Source of the DNA: Thiothrix subterranea
GTDB taxonomy: Bacteria; Pseudomonadota; Gammaproteobacteria; Thiotrichales; Thiotrichaceae
Direction of reading: 5' to 3'
DNA length: 64,000 nucleotides
Assembly (NCBI RefSeq): GCF_030930995.1
Contig: NZ_CP133217.1
Coordinates: forward strand, 682,001-746,000
The notes under the pieces are model-generated. The model saw only the letters and a list, made by a program, of their open reading frames with translations. It was not told where the DNA came from and made no database searches. Below are positions 63,425-64,000 of the stretch, in pieces (positions within the stretch are counted from its first letter, which is position 1; every line of letters begins with the position of its first letter). A program made the position numbers and the translations under genes.

Positions 63425-64000
63425 TCAAACTCTTACGGTTAAACCATCTTGCAGGGAACGCCGATACGCAATTGCCCCCGGAATCAGGCTGAACAGTAAC
63501 GCAAGCAGCGCCACCACTGCAAGCAACAGCCCTTCATGCCAAGTCGGGAGCCAAGTGCTCAGGTAAAACCCGTATTCCGCCATCACCCACGGACGTGCCA
63601 CTAATACCCCAACCCACACCAGCGCTGCACCCAACAAGCCACCGAATACCGCCAATACCCCCGCTTCCAGCACAAACAGCAGGAACACCTGACGCGGGTG
63701 TGCGCCCACTGCCCGCAGAATAGCCATTTCGCGTCGCCGCTCATTCAGGGTGGAAAGCAACGTGGTCAACATGCCCAGCAAACCCGCGATGACCACAAAG
63801 CCGGTGATAATCCGCAATACATTTTCAAACATGCCAATGGCTTGCCACAATTCTGCCAACGCCACGCCGGGGACGGTTGCCAGCAAGGGTTCGCGTTTGT
63901 AGTCGTTGATTTCACGCTGTACCCGAAACGCGGCGGCGCGGTTTTTCAGCCCGACCATAAACGCGGTGATGACTTTGGGTTGTAGGTTTTTCTGCAAGGC
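63425..64000 (-). CDS. FtsX-like ABC permease, C-terminal part (cut by window)
   Basis: At least 190 residues. Transmembrane helices 'IITGFVVIAGLLGMLTTLLS', 'VFLLFVLEAGVLAVFGGLLG' and 'LAVVALLALLFSLIPGAIAY' follow a periplasmic tail with 'VPGVALAELWQAIGMFENV'. The signature 'LNERRREMAILRAVGAHPRQ' is the cytosolic coupling helix of MacB/FtsX permeases. It lies one base before the DUF3299 gene, with which it forms an operon. Substrate unknown; the start is beyond the window. Confidence 0.85.
   Translation of the reverse strand, partial: ALQKNLQPKVITAFMVGLKNRAAAFRVQREINDYKREPLLATVPGVALAELWQAIGMFENVLRIITGFVVIAGLLGMLTTLLSTLNERRREMAILRAVGAHPRQVFLLFVLEAGVLAVFGGLLGAALVWVGVLVARPWVMAEYGFYLSTWLPTWHEGLLLAVVALLALLFSLIPGAIAYRRSLQDGLTVRV

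Overview
The window looks like a gammaproteobacterial chromosome around its replication origin. The housekeeping set (rpmH, rnpA, yidC, mnmE on one side; dnaA, dnaN, recF, gyrB on the other), a sulfur-globule-like secreted protein and TusA fit a sulfur-oxidising Thiothrix-type member of the Thiotrichales. That assignment is an inference from gene content and protein style; no marker RNA is present.

Layout. 1-4.4 kb: secreted proteins (a partial Fn3-like repeat protein, two paralogous polysaccharide deacetylases) and transposase debris. 4.4-6.85 kb: an RNA-repair cluster with rtcB, two unknown partner genes and a structured, terminator-ended leader directly before rtcB. 7-27.7 kb: mixed chromosomal genes (Fic-like regulator, mogA, sulfur globule-like protein, LysR, SDR, twin Thr-rich lipoproteins, bioF, tusA, dapF-DUF484-xerC, lipoproteins, DUF815 ATPase, ydcF, lipA).

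27.7-44.9 kb: a 17.2-kb integrated island. Its tyrosine integrase lies beside the 3' end of mnmE. Matching 17-bp att-like repeats (two mismatches) lie at 27708-27724 and 44886-44902, and both ends carry paired TTGTATGCC arm-type repeats. Cargo: a serine recombinase, membrane proteins, a replication O-like protein, two AlpA-like regulators, a four-gene candidate toxin/antitoxin/SecB-chaperone module, a type I-like methylase broken by an IS4-family element plus its specificity subunit, an AAA ATPase/TOPRIM pair, a ProQ/FinO-like RNA chaperone, and an array of four phased palindromes near a replication-type protein. It reads as a defence and stability island. In the ancestor mnmE was probably directly followed by lipA.

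44.9-58.5 kb: origin region. An ISKra4-type element with a 9-bp target duplication sits between the divergent rpmH and dnaA promoters. The dnaA-dnaN gap has about seven DnaA boxes and an AT-rich stretch, so it is the likely oriC. Two parS-like palindromes lie at the gyrB-prlC junction. 58.5-64 kb: xth, envelope proteins, a patatin-like phospholipase, a CbiM-like permease, a VanZ-like protein, a DUF3299 lipoprotein and the end of an FtsX-like permease.

Strongest leads: the rtcB leader RNA, the ART-like/SecB-like/zinc-finger module, the island boundaries in mnmE, the phased palindrome array, and the IS between two origin-proximal promoters.
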